Below are positions 9,063 through 18,561 of a stretch of DNA of 64,000 nt, piece after piece. A model generated the notes under the pieces. That model was given only the letters and a program-made list of their open reading frames with translations. It ran no database searches and had not been told where the DNA came from. Within the stretch, counting starts at the first letter, position 1, and each line of letters opens with the position of its first letter. The translations under genes and the position numbers were made by a program. Source of the DNA: Ga0077555 sp050187415 (GTDB lineage: Bacteria; Pseudomonadota; Alphaproteobacteria; Rhizobiales; Hyphomicrobiaceae); the NCBI GenBank assembly GCA_050187415.1, contig JBFWXN010000018.1:16054-80053 (forward strand), in the 5' to 3' direction.

Positions 9063-10346
9063 TCACGACAACCCCATCAGCGGATAGCCTCCATCGCGCT
9101 CGTTCAACGGACGACGCGAACGGATGAGCCGTCCGGCTCGATCACCACGCCCCGCTCTCAGCATGGCCGCCGTCAAAGTATACTCGATGAGGTCCCGCTG
9201 AGCGCGGCTGCCGCCAAGACGCTCGTGCTGCTCGAGGATCGGCTCTAGCGCGGAGATGGTGCCGTCCCAGTCCTGCCGCGCAAAGGCTTCGAAAGCCGCC
9301 GCAACGGGCCCGACGATCTCGGCAGCGGCCCCCTTCGGTGCCTCGGCGATCCTGGCCAGGGCCTCGCCGTTCCCGGCCATCGCGTGCGCCAATGCCGCGT
9401 GGACGTCCGAGAACGCCAACCCGGGCTTTGGAAACCATTGCGTCGCGTAGTCGCTCAGGTCCCGCCAGAGTTCGGGCCGTCGTTTCTCGCCGGCCAGCTC
9501 CGCCCGGAACAGGAACGATGCGCAGTCCGTCAACACGTTGAGCTGCGGTCCCCACGCAGCGCCCGGGTGCAGGCTCTCCCGATAGATCGACCATGCCGCC
9601 TCGCGGTCGCCGAGTTCCATCGCCCACAGCGCCCGGTGCCAGCTGACATGGCAATGGATATGCGCGTTCCGCGGATAATCGCGCGACCACGCGTCGAGGT
9701 ACGCGAAGCCCGCGCGCCGCTCGCCGACTTCATAGTACAAGTGCGCGCGAATATGGGCGCCGTGTCCGTTCCGCGGCCGAGCCGCCATCGCGCCTTCGAT
9801 ATTCCTCTCTGCCTCATCGTATTGGCCGACTTCGAGCTGCGCGAACGCCAGCAGGCTCCGGTACCACCAGTCCTGCCCGTAGGCGTCGGCAAGAGGCTCG
9901 AGCAGACGAAGCTGCTCTTCCTCCCGGCCCACGAGCCCGGAGAACCCGATCAACCCGAACACACTCGTCGAGGGCGCCAACGCAAATGCGTCGCGCGGCC
10001 AGATCTTGATGTGTTCGCGCGTCAGCACGAGCCCATCCATGCCCCGGCCGGTCAGGATCTTCTCGAAGATGGCAATATGGCTTTGCTCCCTTGGTGTCGT
10101 TCGAGGAGCAAGTTCCATCGCCCGCGCCAATGGCGCCTTTACCTCGCCCTCTCGCCCGTAGACCTGGGCCGTGCGCGCCAGCGCGAGATGAGCGAGCGCG
10201 AACCCGTCGTCAGCCGCAATCGCCGCGCGAAACGAAGCCTCCGGATCGGGATTGGCCGAGAGCAAGGCATCGACACCTTCGACGTAGGCATCTCTCGCAG
10301 ACGCCGATACTGTCGTCAGTGGGTTGTCGTAGCGATCCTTCTGCAT
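9063..10346 (-). CDS. Tetratricopeptide-repeat protein, TTC38-like
   Basis: A 427-residue soluble protein made of helical repeats. Typical TPR units are seen as ASFRAAIAADDGFALAHLAL and LAFAQLEVGQYDEAERNIEG, with a characteristic His-rich segment RNGHGAHIRAHLYYEVGE and HCHVSWHRALWAMELGD, which matches the tetratricopeptide repeat protein 38 family found in many Proteobacteria. Its role is unknown. The ATG at 10346 has GGGAGG 5 nt upstream; the open frame continues further upstream but as Arg/Trp-rich out-of-gene sequence. It lies 91 nt downstream of the Rieske gene on the same strand and is probably co-transcribed. Confidence 0.83.
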   Translation of the reverse strand: MQKDRYDNPLTTVSASARDAYVEGVDALLSANPDPEASFRAAIAADDGFALAHLALARTAQVYGREGEVKAPLARAMELAPRTTPREQSHIAIFEKILTGRGMDGLVLTREHIKIWPRDAFALAPSTSVFGLIGFSGLVGREEEQLRLLEPLADAYGQDWWYRSLLAFAQLEVGQYDEAERNIEGAMAARPRNGHGAHIRAHLYYEVGERRAGFAYLDAWSRDYPRNAHIHCHVSWHRALWAMELGDREAAWSIYRESLHPGAAWGPQLNVLTDCASFLFRAELAGEKRRPELWRDLSDYATQWFPKPGLAFSDVHAALAHAMAGNGEALARIAEAPKGAAAEIVGPVAAAFEAFARQDWDGTISALEPILEQHERLGGSRAQRDLIEYTLTAAMLRAGRGDRAGRLIRSRRPLNERDGGYPLMGLS

Positions 10347-10437
10347 GGAGGCCTCCCGCTGGACTAGCATTCCGCCAAATGTGCCAGCCGCCGCGCCGCG
10401 CCTCAATGCCTCGTCCTGTCGCCACCAGGGGCTGACC

Positions 10438-10851
10438 CTAGATCTCGACCACCACGTAGTCGTTCTCGATCTCCACCTTGAAGGTCTCGGCGACGTACGG
10501 GCCCTCTGCCAGGCTGGCGCCATGCTCGACTTTCACGTCGAATTTCATCAGGCGCATGCGGCGCGGATCGCAATACGAACGGCCCGTCTTGATATCGAAC
10601 TCCCACTGATGCCACGGGCAGCGTACGATCTCGCCCTCTCGCGAATGTTGATAGTCACCCGGTCCCTCGGATTGAACGAGGCCCGTGATGATCCCTTTGG
10701 CAAGGCTTCCACCCCGATGCGGGCATGTCTCCGAGAGTGCATAGAACTCGCCCTTGACGTTGAAGATGATCACGCCACGCCCATCGATGGCGACGCATTT
10801 TCTTCCACCTGGAGCAATTTCGTCGACCATTGCAACGACGTGCCTTGCCAT
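10438..10851 (-). CDS. Rieske [2Fe-2S] domain protein
   Basis: A 137-residue single-domain Rieske protein. Both cluster ligand pairs are present: C43-P-H45 in ETCPHRGGSL and C78-P-W-H81 in VRCPWHQWEFD. Such stand-alone proteins act as ferredoxins of ring-hydroxylating oxygenases or as the N-terminal part of a split oxygenase; no oxygenase large subunit is adjacent. The insert QSEGPGDYQHSREGE between the two ligand pairs is typical of the 'Rieske (2Fe-2S) protein' group seen with catabolic genes. The ATG at 10851 is preceded by GAGAGAG. The TPR gene follows in the same direction. Confidence 0.88.
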   Translation of the reverse strand: MARHVVAMVDEIAPGGRKCVAIDGRGVIIFNVKGEFYALSETCPHRGGSLAKGIITGLVQSEGPGDYQHSREGEIVRCPWHQWEFDIKTGRSYCDPRRMRLMKFDVKVEHGASLAEGPYVAETFKVEIENDYVVVEI

Positions 10852-11131
10852 AAGCTCTCTCTTCGTCACGTGTGGCCGGTCGGACCCGGAGCTGATCTGT
10901 CCACACGATAGTGGCCTTAGCGCGAGCCGTTCGGCAACCCGGCACCGAACGCCCTGAGCGTAGCCGACGTCCACGCTCCGGCGACGCTGCCGGCATGCGT
11001 GGCGAGGTCGCTGGCGGCGGGCCACGCTTGCCTCGCCGTGCCGCCTTCGATAACGCTCACCCGATCAGGGTATTCGGGCCGCACTGAGTGCTCGGATCGG
11101 AGCCGGGCCTGAACATCGCGGAGGAAATACT

Positions 11132-11488
11132 ATGCGGGCTGAGACGCGCAGACGACTCGACCGGGCGATCTTGATGCGCAAACTCAAATGGGGCACCGCC
11201 GCCGTTGCCCTCGCCGGTCTCGTCGTCGGAGCGTTCTACTGGAAGAGCCTCGACATCATGGTCGTCACCACGAACACCGTCGACGGCACGGTTGCCTACG
11301 TGGGCCTGCCTGCAGGCAAATTCAAGACGATCGTCGCCCAGACCAATCTGCAGGTCGACGTGAAGCTCGACGACGCGCGCATCGCCCATTTGCTCACCCC
11401 CCGAGAGAAGGCGCCCAAGCTTGGAGATCACGTCAAGATCGCCGACCAGGTGCACGGGTCGGGGCGTCACACGTTCGCCTGGAAGTGA
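11132..11488 (+). CDS. Uncharacterised single-pass membrane protein
   Basis: 118 residues with a basic N terminus (RRRLDRAILMRKLKW), one transmembrane helix at about residues 20-37, and a mainly beta, polar C-terminal domain of about 80 residues that should face the periplasm. No motif was recognised. The ATG at 11132 is backed by GGAGGA 9 nt upstream, so translation is likely. It is divergent from the Rieske gene and convergent with a lipoprotein gene. Confidence 0.6.
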   Translation: MRAETRRRLDRAILMRKLKWGTAAVALAGLVVGAFYWKSLDIMVVTTNTVDGTVAYVGLPAGKFKTIVAQTNLQVDVKLDDARIAHLLTPREKAPKLGDHVKIADQVHGSGRHTFAWK

Positions 11489-11526
11489 GCCGCCGGGCAC
11501 GCGCGATCATCGGCTGAAGGACGGAG

Positions 11527-12003
11527 CTAGGACTTCTTGCCGCCCTTGATGGGCCTCGGCGGCTTGTCGTTACCCTGGGCGAGTTCGGCATCGAGGTCGT
11601 AGGTCGGGCACTTCTTCTCCGCGAGTTGCCGATTTAGGGCATCGAGCCGCGCGCGGTCCCGCCTGAGGTCCGCCGAAATATTCTGACCGTACGTGGTCCC
11701 GCCGACGAGGGGTCGCGTCACGGCCTGAGCGGACGACGCGACAACAGACGGCTGAACACGCCCGCTCGAAGCACGCATATGCTTGATTTTTATGGTAATG
11801 GAGCCGTTGAGGCGCTTGCAGTCGAGGGCAAGCTCCTGATCGGTCAGGTGGTAGCTGCCCGTGTCGTCGAACCCGCCACCCTTGGGCATCGAATTGCGAA
11901 GCTTTTCCAGCTTCGGCGTCGGCGGCTGGTAGCCCGGCACGGCCGCAGCGCATCCCGCGACGAGTGCTGCAAGAAACAGGGCTGCAATCTGCCGACAGGC
12001 CAT
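11527..12003 (-). CDS. Putative lipoprotein
   Basis: 158 residues beginning MACRQIAALFLAALVAGCAA. The hydrophobic leader ends in the lipobox LVAGC, so the protein should be lipid-anchored at Cys18. The mature part is hydrophilic, with a KLEKLRNSMPKGGGF segment, a long Arg/Leu helical region (DLRRDRARLDALNRQLAEKK) and a Lys/Pro-rich tail. The function is unknown. The start at 12003 was chosen because it places the signal peptide directly at the N terminus and has GGAG upstream. The frame continues to 12099 without adding a plausible signal. Confidence 0.65.
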   Translation of the reverse strand: MACRQIAALFLAALVAGCAAAVPGYQPPTPKLEKLRNSMPKGGGFDDTGSYHLTDQELALDCKRLNGSITIKIKHMRASSGRVQPSVVASSAQAVTRPLVGGTTYGQNISADLRRDRARLDALNRQLAEKKCPTYDLDAELAQGNDKPPRPIKGGKKS

Positions 12004-12206
12004 GGGGGCTCCGGAACGCCATCGAATCGCGACGAATGTGCGCCCCGAAAATGGCTGGCATGCGGCCATCGGACAATCGCCCCCCATCGCATGCGTCAAC
12101 GGGGACGTGTATCACCTCTGACACGCGGTCGCCCTTCGTGCGAGATTGCGTCTTGAATGCGTCCCCCCCATGCCGCGCGATTGAATCCACACCGCACGAG
12201 ACACTC

Positions 12207-13619
12207 ATGACCGCACTCGATGCCCTAGCCGATATCGTCGGCCCGGCCGCCTACCTTACGTCTCCGGACGACGTTGCGCCATATGCCGTCGACTGGCGCG
12301 GCAACTACCGGGGAACGCCCATCGCCGTCGTCAAGCCGGCGACGACAGGCGAGGTCGCCGAGCTTGTCCGCCGCGCCGCCGGTGACGGCCTCACCATCGT
12401 GCCAGCCGGCGGGCGGACCGGCCTTTGCGGCGGCGCGGTGGTATCAGCCAACGGTCCCCCTGCCATCGTGCTGTCCATGGAGCGGATGAACCGCATTCGC
12501 GCGATCGACGTCCTCGACTTCTCCATCGTCGCCGAGGCGGGCTGCGTGGTGCAAAACGTGCAGCAAGCCGCTGCCGACGCCAACCGCCTCTTTCCCATAC
12601 AATGGGGCGCGCAGGGAACCGCGCAAATCGGCGGCATGCTGTCGACCAACGCTGGTGGAATACGCACCTTGCGTTGGGGAAATGCGCGCGAGTTAGTTCT
12701 GGGTCTCGAAATCGTATTGCCCGACGGCCGCATCCTCGACGATTTACGGCGCGTGCGCAAAGACAACAGCGGCTACGCCCTTCGCCATCTTTTCATCGGC
12801 GGGGAAGGCACGCTCGGCATCATCACAGCCGCGGCGCTGCGCCTTCAGCCAGCCATCAAGCGCCTGGAGACCGCCTACGTCGCCGTGCCGAGCCCGGATG
12901 CAGCGCTCGCGCTTTACGGGCGCATGCAGGCGAGCGGCGGCGACGTGATCGCGTTCGAGATCTGCTCCGGCTTCTGCATGGAGATTGCGGCACGGCACGG
13001 GGTCGGATTGCGCATTCCGTTGCCTATCGAAAGTCCCTGGTACGTGATGCTGGAAATTTCCGCCGCCCACGAGAGCGTGCCTCTCCGCGAAATGCTCGAG
13101 CAGACCCTGGCCGACGCCATGGAGGCCGGCGAGGTCACGGACGCATCGCTGGCCGAAAGCGAGGCGCAACGCATCGGCATTTGGAAAATCCGCGAGGACT
13201 TCCCCGAATGCGCCCGAAAGAACGGCCCGTCGGTCAATACCGATACGGCAGTGCCCGTCTCCGCCGTGCCCGAGTTCCTCGGCCGGGTGGAGCGCGAGCT
13301 GCAGGCGCACCTGCCCGAGGGCCGTATGGTTGCCATCGGACACATGGGTGATGGCAACATCCATGTCTCGTTGCAGGCTCCGGCCGACTGGTCCGGAAGC
13401 CGGGCCGACTGGATCGAGCATGCCCAGGAGGCTGAGCCGTTGATCAACGCCGTGGCGGTCTCGCTCGGCGGCAGCTTTTCAGCCGAACATGGCATCGGCC
13501 AGTCCAAGCGGCACGCCATGTTGACCCACAAGAACCCCGTCGCACTCGATGTGATGCGCCAGATCAAAGCCGCGTTGGATCCGGACGGTAGGATGAACCC
13601 TGGGAAAGTCCTGCCTTAG
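12207..13619 (+). CDS. FAD-linked oxidase, D-2-hydroxyacid dehydrogenase / GlcD family
   Basis: A 470-residue PCMH-type flavoprotein of the D-lactate, D-2-hydroxyglutarate and glycolate dehydrogenase group. The N-terminal FAD domain shows the VPAGGRTGLCGGAV loop, GGMLSTNAGGIRTLRWGNAR, and RKDNSGYALRHLFIGGEGTL. The C-terminal domain carries the metal/substrate site GHMGDGNIHVSL and SAEHGIGQSKR. These enzymes oxidise D-2-hydroxyacids and pass electrons to quinone, cytochrome c or ETF. The ATG at 12207 begins the conserved domain; upstream in-frame sequence belongs to the intergenic region. No GlcE or GlcF subunit is adjacent, which favours a stand-alone enzyme. Confidence 0.9.
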   Translation: MTALDALADIVGPAAYLTSPDDVAPYAVDWRGNYRGTPIAVVKPATTGEVAELVRRAAGDGLTIVPAGGRTGLCGGAVVSANGPPAIVLSMERMNRIRAIDVLDFSIVAEAGCVVQNVQQAAADANRLFPIQWGAQGTAQIGGMLSTNAGGIRTLRWGNARELVLGLEIVLPDGRILDDLRRVRKDNSGYALRHLFIGGEGTLGIITAAALRLQPAIKRLETAYVAVPSPDAALALYGRMQASGGDVIAFEICSGFCMEIAARHGVGLRIPLPIESPWYVMLEISAAHESVPLREMLEQTLADAMEAGEVTDASLAESEAQRIGIWKIREDFPECARKNGPSVNTDTAVPVSAVPEFLGRVERELQAHLPEGRMVAIGHMGDGNIHVSLQAPADWSGSRADWIEHAQEAEPLINAVAVSLGGSFSAEHGIGQSKRHAMLTHKNPVALDVMRQIKAALDPDGRMNPGKVLP

Positions 13620-13665
13620 CCGTCCTGCGGCTCGAACGACCCGCTCGGGCAACCTGTAATCGCAC

Positions 13666-14937
13666 TTACGTGTCGGATTGCTTTGCCAGTTTTGCGCGAG
13701 CTTCGCTGAGCAAAGGCACGCTCCAGAACGTCGCCATGCCGAGCGCCGCCGAAACCGCCGCCATCGAGAACGAGGCCAGATAGTCGCCGGTCATGTCGTG
13801 GAGCAGCCCGGACAGCCACGATCCGAACGCCGCGCCGAACCCCATTCCCAATGCGATCGTGCCGTAGATGCGCCCGACGCCCCCGCCGGCAAACAAGGTC
13901 GCAGTCAGCGTCGAGATGATCGGACCGCGCGTCCCCTGATTGACGCCGAACAGCAGCGCCCAGCCGTAGACCAGGACGATCGAGGGATAGGACGGCAATG
14001 CCGCCAGACACAGGATGCCCATCACCGTCCCGAGGTAGGACAGCGTAATCATCGTGCGCTGGCCGAAGCGGTCGACCAACGGTGCGATACTTGCGTTGCC
14101 GATCAGCGACAGCATTCCCGTCAGGCCGAACGCACTCGCGGCGGCAAGTGGCGCGATGCCGCCTTCTACCATCGCCGCGACGGCCTGTGGCGAGATCGCA
14201 AACGAAGCGCAAGAGGTCAGGAAGTAGACCAGCGTCAGCGCCCAGAAGGAGCGCGTCTTCAGGGCGCGGACAACATTCCAGCCACCGCCGGTCGCAGCCT
14301 CTGCGGCCGCCTTGCGGCGCTGCCATTCCGTCGATCCCCTCGACATCTGGGTCATCGGCAGCACGGCGACAACCAAGGTCAGCACCAGCAACGCACCGCC
14401 GATCAGCCGGTAGGCGTCGCGCCAGCCGTGCGCCTCGATCAGTAGTTGCGCGATCGGCGCCATCAGCAGCGTGCCGAAACCTGTCGCAGCGTAGACGACG
14501 CCGATCGCCGTGCCGAGCCTCATCTGGAACCAGCGGCTGAGAAGCGCATTCGCCGTGACCATGCCCAGCATCGAAACGCCGAGGCCCGACGCCAAGCCGA
14601 TCGTCAGCGAATAGTGCCAGACGGCAGTCGCCGAACCGGCCAGGTAGAAACTCGCGCCAAGGAGGACCAGGCCGCTGCAATAGGACGTGCGCGCACCAAG
14701 GCGGTCGAATAGGCCACCCGCAAGCGGTCCGGCCAGCCCGACCACGAGCATGAATAACGAATAGACCGCCGTGATCTCCGACCGGGTGGCCCCCAGCGCC
14801 TTCTCGACAGGCAATAGAAAGACCGCGAATGCTTCGGTCGCGCCGCGACCCAGCATGTTCATCACGAAGGCGAGTACCAGCACCGCCCCCAGCATCGCCC
14901 TGGTTCCTGTCGGGTTGGCCGACACCGTCTGCGCCAC
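13666..14937 (-). CDS. MFS transporter
   Basis: A 423-residue, 12-segment major facilitator. It has the loop 2-3 motif GGLFDRLGARTSYC and the repeated motif PLVDRFGQRTMITLSYL in the second half. It resembles MFS members of the oxalate/formate antiporter-like group often found beside catabolic genes. A GTG start at 14937 is proposed because GGGAG lies 6 nt upstream; the next ATG (14895) has no ribosome site and would cut into the start of TM1. It is convergent with the FAD oxidase and divergent from the enoyl-CoA hydratase homologue. Confidence 0.85.
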   Translation of the reverse strand: MAQTVSANPTGTRAMLGAVLVLAFVMNMLGRGATEAFAVFLLPVEKALGATRSEITAVYSLFMLVVGLAGPLAGGLFDRLGARTSYCSGLVLLGASFYLAGSATAVWHYSLTIGLASGLGVSMLGMVTANALLSRWFQMRLGTAIGVVYAATGFGTLLMAPIAQLLIEAHGWRDAYRLIGGALLVLTLVVAVLPMTQMSRGSTEWQRRKAAAEAATGGGWNVVRALKTRSFWALTLVYFLTSCASFAISPQAVAAMVEGGIAPLAAASAFGLTGMLSLIGNASIAPLVDRFGQRTMITLSYLGTVMGILCLAALPSYPSIVLVYGWALLFGVNQGTRGPIISTLTATLFAGGGVGRIYGTIALGMGFGAAFGSWLSGLLHDMTGDYLASFSMAAVSAALGMATFWSVPLLSEARAKLAKQSDT

Positions 14938-15181
14938 GCGCGTCTCCCGTCCTGGCCGGACGCACGGAGCGTCGCAACTGCCCGTCGATGAAAAATGAAC
15001 ATGCAACGCTTCGACGACGTGCGCGCAATACGCAAGTGCGCAATCGCGCATGCGTGCTCTGCACCGTAGGGGGATCGCCCGGTTTGCGTCTACCTGGCTC
15101 CGACCGCGCATCTAAGTTGTTCGCGCCACGCCGATCGCGCTTAGAATGACGGAAATCCAAATCCGCAGGAGGAGCACCCAG

Positions 15182-15991
15182 ATGACGGTCAAGCAGGAAA
15201 ATTACAAGTACCTGAAATTCGCCACGCCGAAGGAGGGTCTGCTTGAGGTGATCCTGTCCGCGCCCGGCAAGCTGAACGCTGTTACCGTCGACGGCCATGC
15301 CGAACTGGCAAGGGTCTGGTCGGACATCGATCGCGACGACAGCGTCCAGGTCGTGCTGCTCCGGGGTGATGGCGGTACGTATTCGGCGGGTGGCGATCTG
15401 AAGCTCATCGAACAGATCGCCGCCGACTGGGGAACGCGCATGCGCGTCTGGAAGGAGGCCTCGGACCTTGTCTACGGCGTTGTCAACTGCGCCAAGCCGA
15501 CCGTCTGCGCAATGGAAGGCGTTTCCGTCGGTGCCGGCCTTGCCGCCGGGCTTTTGTGCGACATCACCATCGCCGGCCGCAACACGCGCATCATCGACGG
15601 ACACACGCGCCTGGGCGTCGCGGCGGGCGACCATGCCGCGATCATCTGGCCGATGCTCTGTGGTATCGCCAAAGCAAAGTACTATCTGATGCTCTGTGAA
15701 ACTCTGAAGGGCGAGGAAGCCGAGCGGCTCGGCGTCGTTTCCTTGGTCGCAGACGACGACAAGGTCCTCGAAACGGCCTATTCGGTATGCGACAAGCTTC
15801 TGGGTGGCGCCCAAACCGCGATCCGCTTCACGAAGCATTCCCTCAACAACTGGCTGCGGATGGCCGGCCCGACCTTCGACGCCTCTCTGGCCCTCGAGTT
15901 CCTCGGCTTCGATGGGCCCGAATTGAAGGAAGGGCACCTCAGCCACGTTGAAAAACGCAAACCAAAGTTTCCGCCGAAGGCGCCCTATTGA
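15182..15991 (+). CDS. Enoyl-CoA hydratase/isomerase family protein
   Basis: A 269-residue crotonase-fold protein. The oxyanion-hole segments are GGTYSAGGDLKLIE and AMEGVSVGAGLAAGLLCDI, and the family's later motif is IIDGHTRLGVAAGDHAAIIW. The crotonase hydratase Glu pair is not evident: the position after GVAAGD is occupied by HAAI, so the reaction could be isomerisation, decarboxylation or hydrolysis of an acyl-CoA rather than simple hydration. The ATG at 15182 has GGAGGAG 8 nt upstream. It is 21 nt ahead of the CDF exporter gene, with no obvious metabolic link. Confidence 0.87.
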   Translation: MTVKQENYKYLKFATPKEGLLEVILSAPGKLNAVTVDGHAELARVWSDIDRDDSVQVVLLRGDGGTYSAGGDLKLIEQIAADWGTRMRVWKEASDLVYGVVNCAKPTVCAMEGVSVGAGLAAGLLCDITIAGRNTRIIDGHTRLGVAAGDHAAIIWPMLCGIAKAKYYLMLCETLKGEEAERLGVVSLVADDDKVLETAYSVCDKLLGGAQTAIRFTKHSLNNWLRMAGPTFDASLALEFLGFDGPELKEGHLSHVEKRKPKFPPKAPY

Positions 15992-16012
15992 GAGGTCGAC
16001 GCGTTACAGCAC

Positions 16013-17014
16013 ATGGGTGATCATCCTCATAGCCAGAGCGAACCCCATGTCCATGATCACAAGCATGGACATAGCCATGGCGCCGGCGCGAGCGAGCAGC
16101 GGTTGGCTCTGGCCGCCGGCCTCACAGGCTTGTTCATGCTGGCGGAAGTATTCGGCGGGTATGCGTCGAGCTCGCTCGCTCTCATCGCCGACGCCGGCCA
16201 CATGCTGACCGACTTCGCGAGTTTGGGACTCGCGTGGTACGGGTTCCGGCTGGCGCGCCGCCCTGCAGACTGGCGTCGAACCTATGGCTACGATCGCTTC
16301 TCCGTGCTTGCCGCCTTCACGAATGGCATCGCACTTTTCGTGATTGCCGCCTGGATCGTCGTCGAGGCATGGCATAGGCTGAGCCAGCCCCTGGACGTCC
16401 TCGGCGGCATTATGCTGTGGGTGGCACTCGCTGGCCTGGCCGTCAACGTCGGCGTTTTCTACGTGCTCCACACTGGCGAGCAGGATAACCTGAACGTGCG
16501 GGCGGCGACACTGCACGTTCTCGGCGATCTGCTCGGCTCGGTTGCCGCGCTGATCGCGGCTGTCATCATCATGACCACCGGCTGGACCCCCATTGACCCG
16601 CTGCTTTCGGTCCTGGTTGCGATCATCATCCTGCGTTCGGCGTGGCGTGTCGTCGCCGAGAGCGGTCACATACTGCTCGAGGGCGCGCCGTCGGGGATCG
16701 ACAGCCGTGCTCTCGCCGCCGACCTCGTTGCTGAAGTCTCGGACGTGATGGACGTCCACCATGTTCACGCGTGGTCCATCAGCGAGGAACGGCCGATGGT
16801 AACGCTGCACGCGCGCATCAGCGACGATGCAGCCGAACCCGAAGCGACGACGGCTGCGATCAAGCGGCGGCTCAAGGATCGCTTCGACATCACCCACGCC
16901 ACGGTCGAAATCGAGCGCACCATCTGCGCTGACCATCATACTAGTTCAGCGGCGACAGCAGCGCCGCAACGCGATGCTATCGCCTCAGCTCACGAGAAGC
17001 CGCCGGAAAGTTAG
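16013..17014 (+). CDS. Cation diffusion facilitator (CzcD/ZitB-like Zn/Co exporter)
   Basis: A 333-residue inner-membrane exporter of Zn2+, Co2+ or Cd2+ driven by the proton gradient. The N terminus is His-rich (HPHSQSEPHVHDHKHGHSHG), typical of metal-handling CDF proteins. Six transmembrane helices follow, with the metal-site motifs ADAGHMLTD in TM2 and HVLGDLLGS in TM5. The C-terminal cytoplasmic domain contains DVHHVHAWSISEE. The ATG at 16013 lies 21 nt after the hydratase stop. The stop codon overlaps the stop of the convergent amidase gene. Confidence 0.92.
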   Translation: MGDHPHSQSEPHVHDHKHGHSHGAGASEQRLALAAGLTGLFMLAEVFGGYASSSLALIADAGHMLTDFASLGLAWYGFRLARRPADWRRTYGYDRFSVLAAFTNGIALFVIAAWIVVEAWHRLSQPLDVLGGIMLWVALAGLAVNVGVFYVLHTGEQDNLNVRAATLHVLGDLLGSVAALIAAVIIMTTGWTPIDPLLSVLVAIIILRSAWRVVAESGHILLEGAPSGIDSRALAADLVAEVSDVMDVHHVHAWSISEERPMVTLHARISDDAAEPEATTAAIKRRLKDRFDITHATVEIERTICADHHTSSAATAAPQRDAIASAHEKPPES

Positions 17015-18354
17015 GTCTTCGGCAGCGTCGGCTTTCGCTTATGCCAGTCCGTCACCTGCTGGTAGGCGTGTGCCACGCGCAGCAGGAGCGGCTCCTTCCA
17101 CCAGGCCGCTTCGAGCTGCAGGCCGACAGGGAAGCCTGCCGCCGAGAACCCGCATGGCACGGAAATTCCGGGAATATGTCCGAACGCGCCATTGTAGGTG
17201 TTCTGTGCGACCGCCTTGGTTGCCGCCCAAAGCGACCTCTCCTCGGCATGCGGCGGCGGATCGATCGGAATGGTCGGGGTCAGCATGACGTCGACTTGAT
17301 CGAACGTCTTGGCCAGGGTACGCATCCAGGCCTCCTTGGCCCGCACCGAGGCAGCATAGTCGACCCCCGTCCAATCCAGCCCGAGCTTGAGCCGCTCGAT
17401 CGTCTGCGGCGCCCATTTCGAAGGATCTTTCAGGCGCTCGCGATGCACATCGCACGCATCGCAATAAACCATGACTGCACATTGGTCCTGCACGGTCTCG
17501 GCACCAGGAATGGATATTTCCGACACCTTGGCGCCGAGCTTCTCGAGCTGGGCGATCGCAGCTTCGATCGCCGCGCCGCGATCCGGCGACAGGTTCTCGA
17601 AATAGTAGTTGCGAACCACGCCGATCCTAACGCCTTCGATACCGTCGCCGAGCGTCGGCAGGAAGTTTTCGAGCGGCTCGTCGCGGCTCGTCGGGTCGTC
17701 CGCATCGTAGCCCGCGATGACGGCGAAGAGGCGCGCGCAGTCGAGTGCCGAGCGGGCCATCGGTCCGATCGTGTCATGCGCTGCGGAAACCGGAAAGCAC
17801 CCTGCATTGGGGACGCGCCCAGACGTCGGTCTCAGGCCGGTGACGCCGTTGATGGCCGCGGGAATGCGCACCGATCCGCCGGTATCCGTGCCAAGCGCCA
17901 TGTCGGCCATGCCCGTCGCAACGGCGACACCTGATCCGCCTGACGATCCCCCCGGTATGCGCGAGGTATCCCAAGGGTTCTTGCATTGGCCGATCAAGGC
18001 CGACATCGATCTCACGCCGAATGCAAACTCGTGCAGCGTCACCTTCTGCGTGATCACGGCGCCCGCCTTGCGCATGCGCGCGACCACCGGCGCGTCGCGG
18101 TTTGGAACATTGTCCGCAAACCACTTCGACGCCATCGTGGTCTTCGTGCCCGCGGTATCGATGTTGTCTTTGACGGCAATTGTCGCGCCGTGCAGAAGTC
18201 CGAGCCAGCGGCCGTCACGCGTCGCCCGATCGGCCTCCTCCGCATCATGCAGGGCGCCGGGCATGGGCGTAATGACGGCGTTCACGTGCGGGTTCCAGGC
18301 CTTTTGGGTGGCGACGTTTTCTTCCAATCTGGCAACGGCAGAGGGGGCAGGCAT
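17011..18354 (-). CDS. Amidase signature family hydrolase
   Basis: A 447-residue amidase. The Ser-cisSer-Lys triad is intact: K62 in TIAVKDNID, S137 in PGGSSGGSG and S161 in GTDTGGSVRIPA, with the 24-residue spacing between the two serines usual for the family. It should hydrolyse an amide, with an unknown substrate. It is annotatable only as amidase; there is no gatB beside it, so it is not evidently GatA. The ATG at 18354 has AAGGA upstream. It is the last gene of a same-strand run with a CoA-transferase and a flavin-dependent monooxygenase-like gene. Confidence 0.9.
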   Translation of the reverse strand: MPAPSAVARLEENVATQKAWNPHVNAVITPMPGALHDAEEADRATRDGRWLGLLHGATIAVKDNIDTAGTKTTMASKWFADNVPNRDAPVVARMRKAGAVITQKVTLHEFAFGVRSMSALIGQCKNPWDTSRIPGGSSGGSGVAVATGMADMALGTDTGGSVRIPAAINGVTGLRPTSGRVPNAGCFPVSAAHDTIGPMARSALDCARLFAVIAGYDADDPTSRDEPLENFLPTLGDGIEGVRIGVVRNYYFENLSPDRGAAIEAAIAQLEKLGAKVSEISIPGAETVQDQCAVMVYCDACDVHRERLKDPSKWAPQTIERLKLGLDWTGVDYAASVRAKEAWMRTLAKTFDQVDVMLTPTIPIDPPPHAEERSLWAATKAVAQNTYNGAFGHIPGISVPCGFSAAGFPVGLQLEAAWWKEPLLLRVAHAYQQVTDWHKRKPTLPKT

Positions 18355-18561
18355 GGCGGCGTCCTTCGTTCGTAAATGGCATTGCCGGTAAACTAGGGCA
18401 CGACTTGGCGACCTCAATGCACGGATACCAAGCATCATGCCCCAATCAAGGCGTCAGGTCCGGCGCTGCGGCACGCCGGACCCGCTGGTCTCGTGACGAG
18501 CACTCATCCTTCCACGTAGGCCCGATCCCCCGGGCCCACAGCGAATTCGAGCGCTTAGGCG

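Noticed and set aside
13616..15946. 776-codon minus-strand frame spanning the MFS and hydratase genes
   Set aside because: It crosses two well-supported genes in other frames and has Arg/Gly/Ala-rich low-complexity sequence, so it is not a gene.
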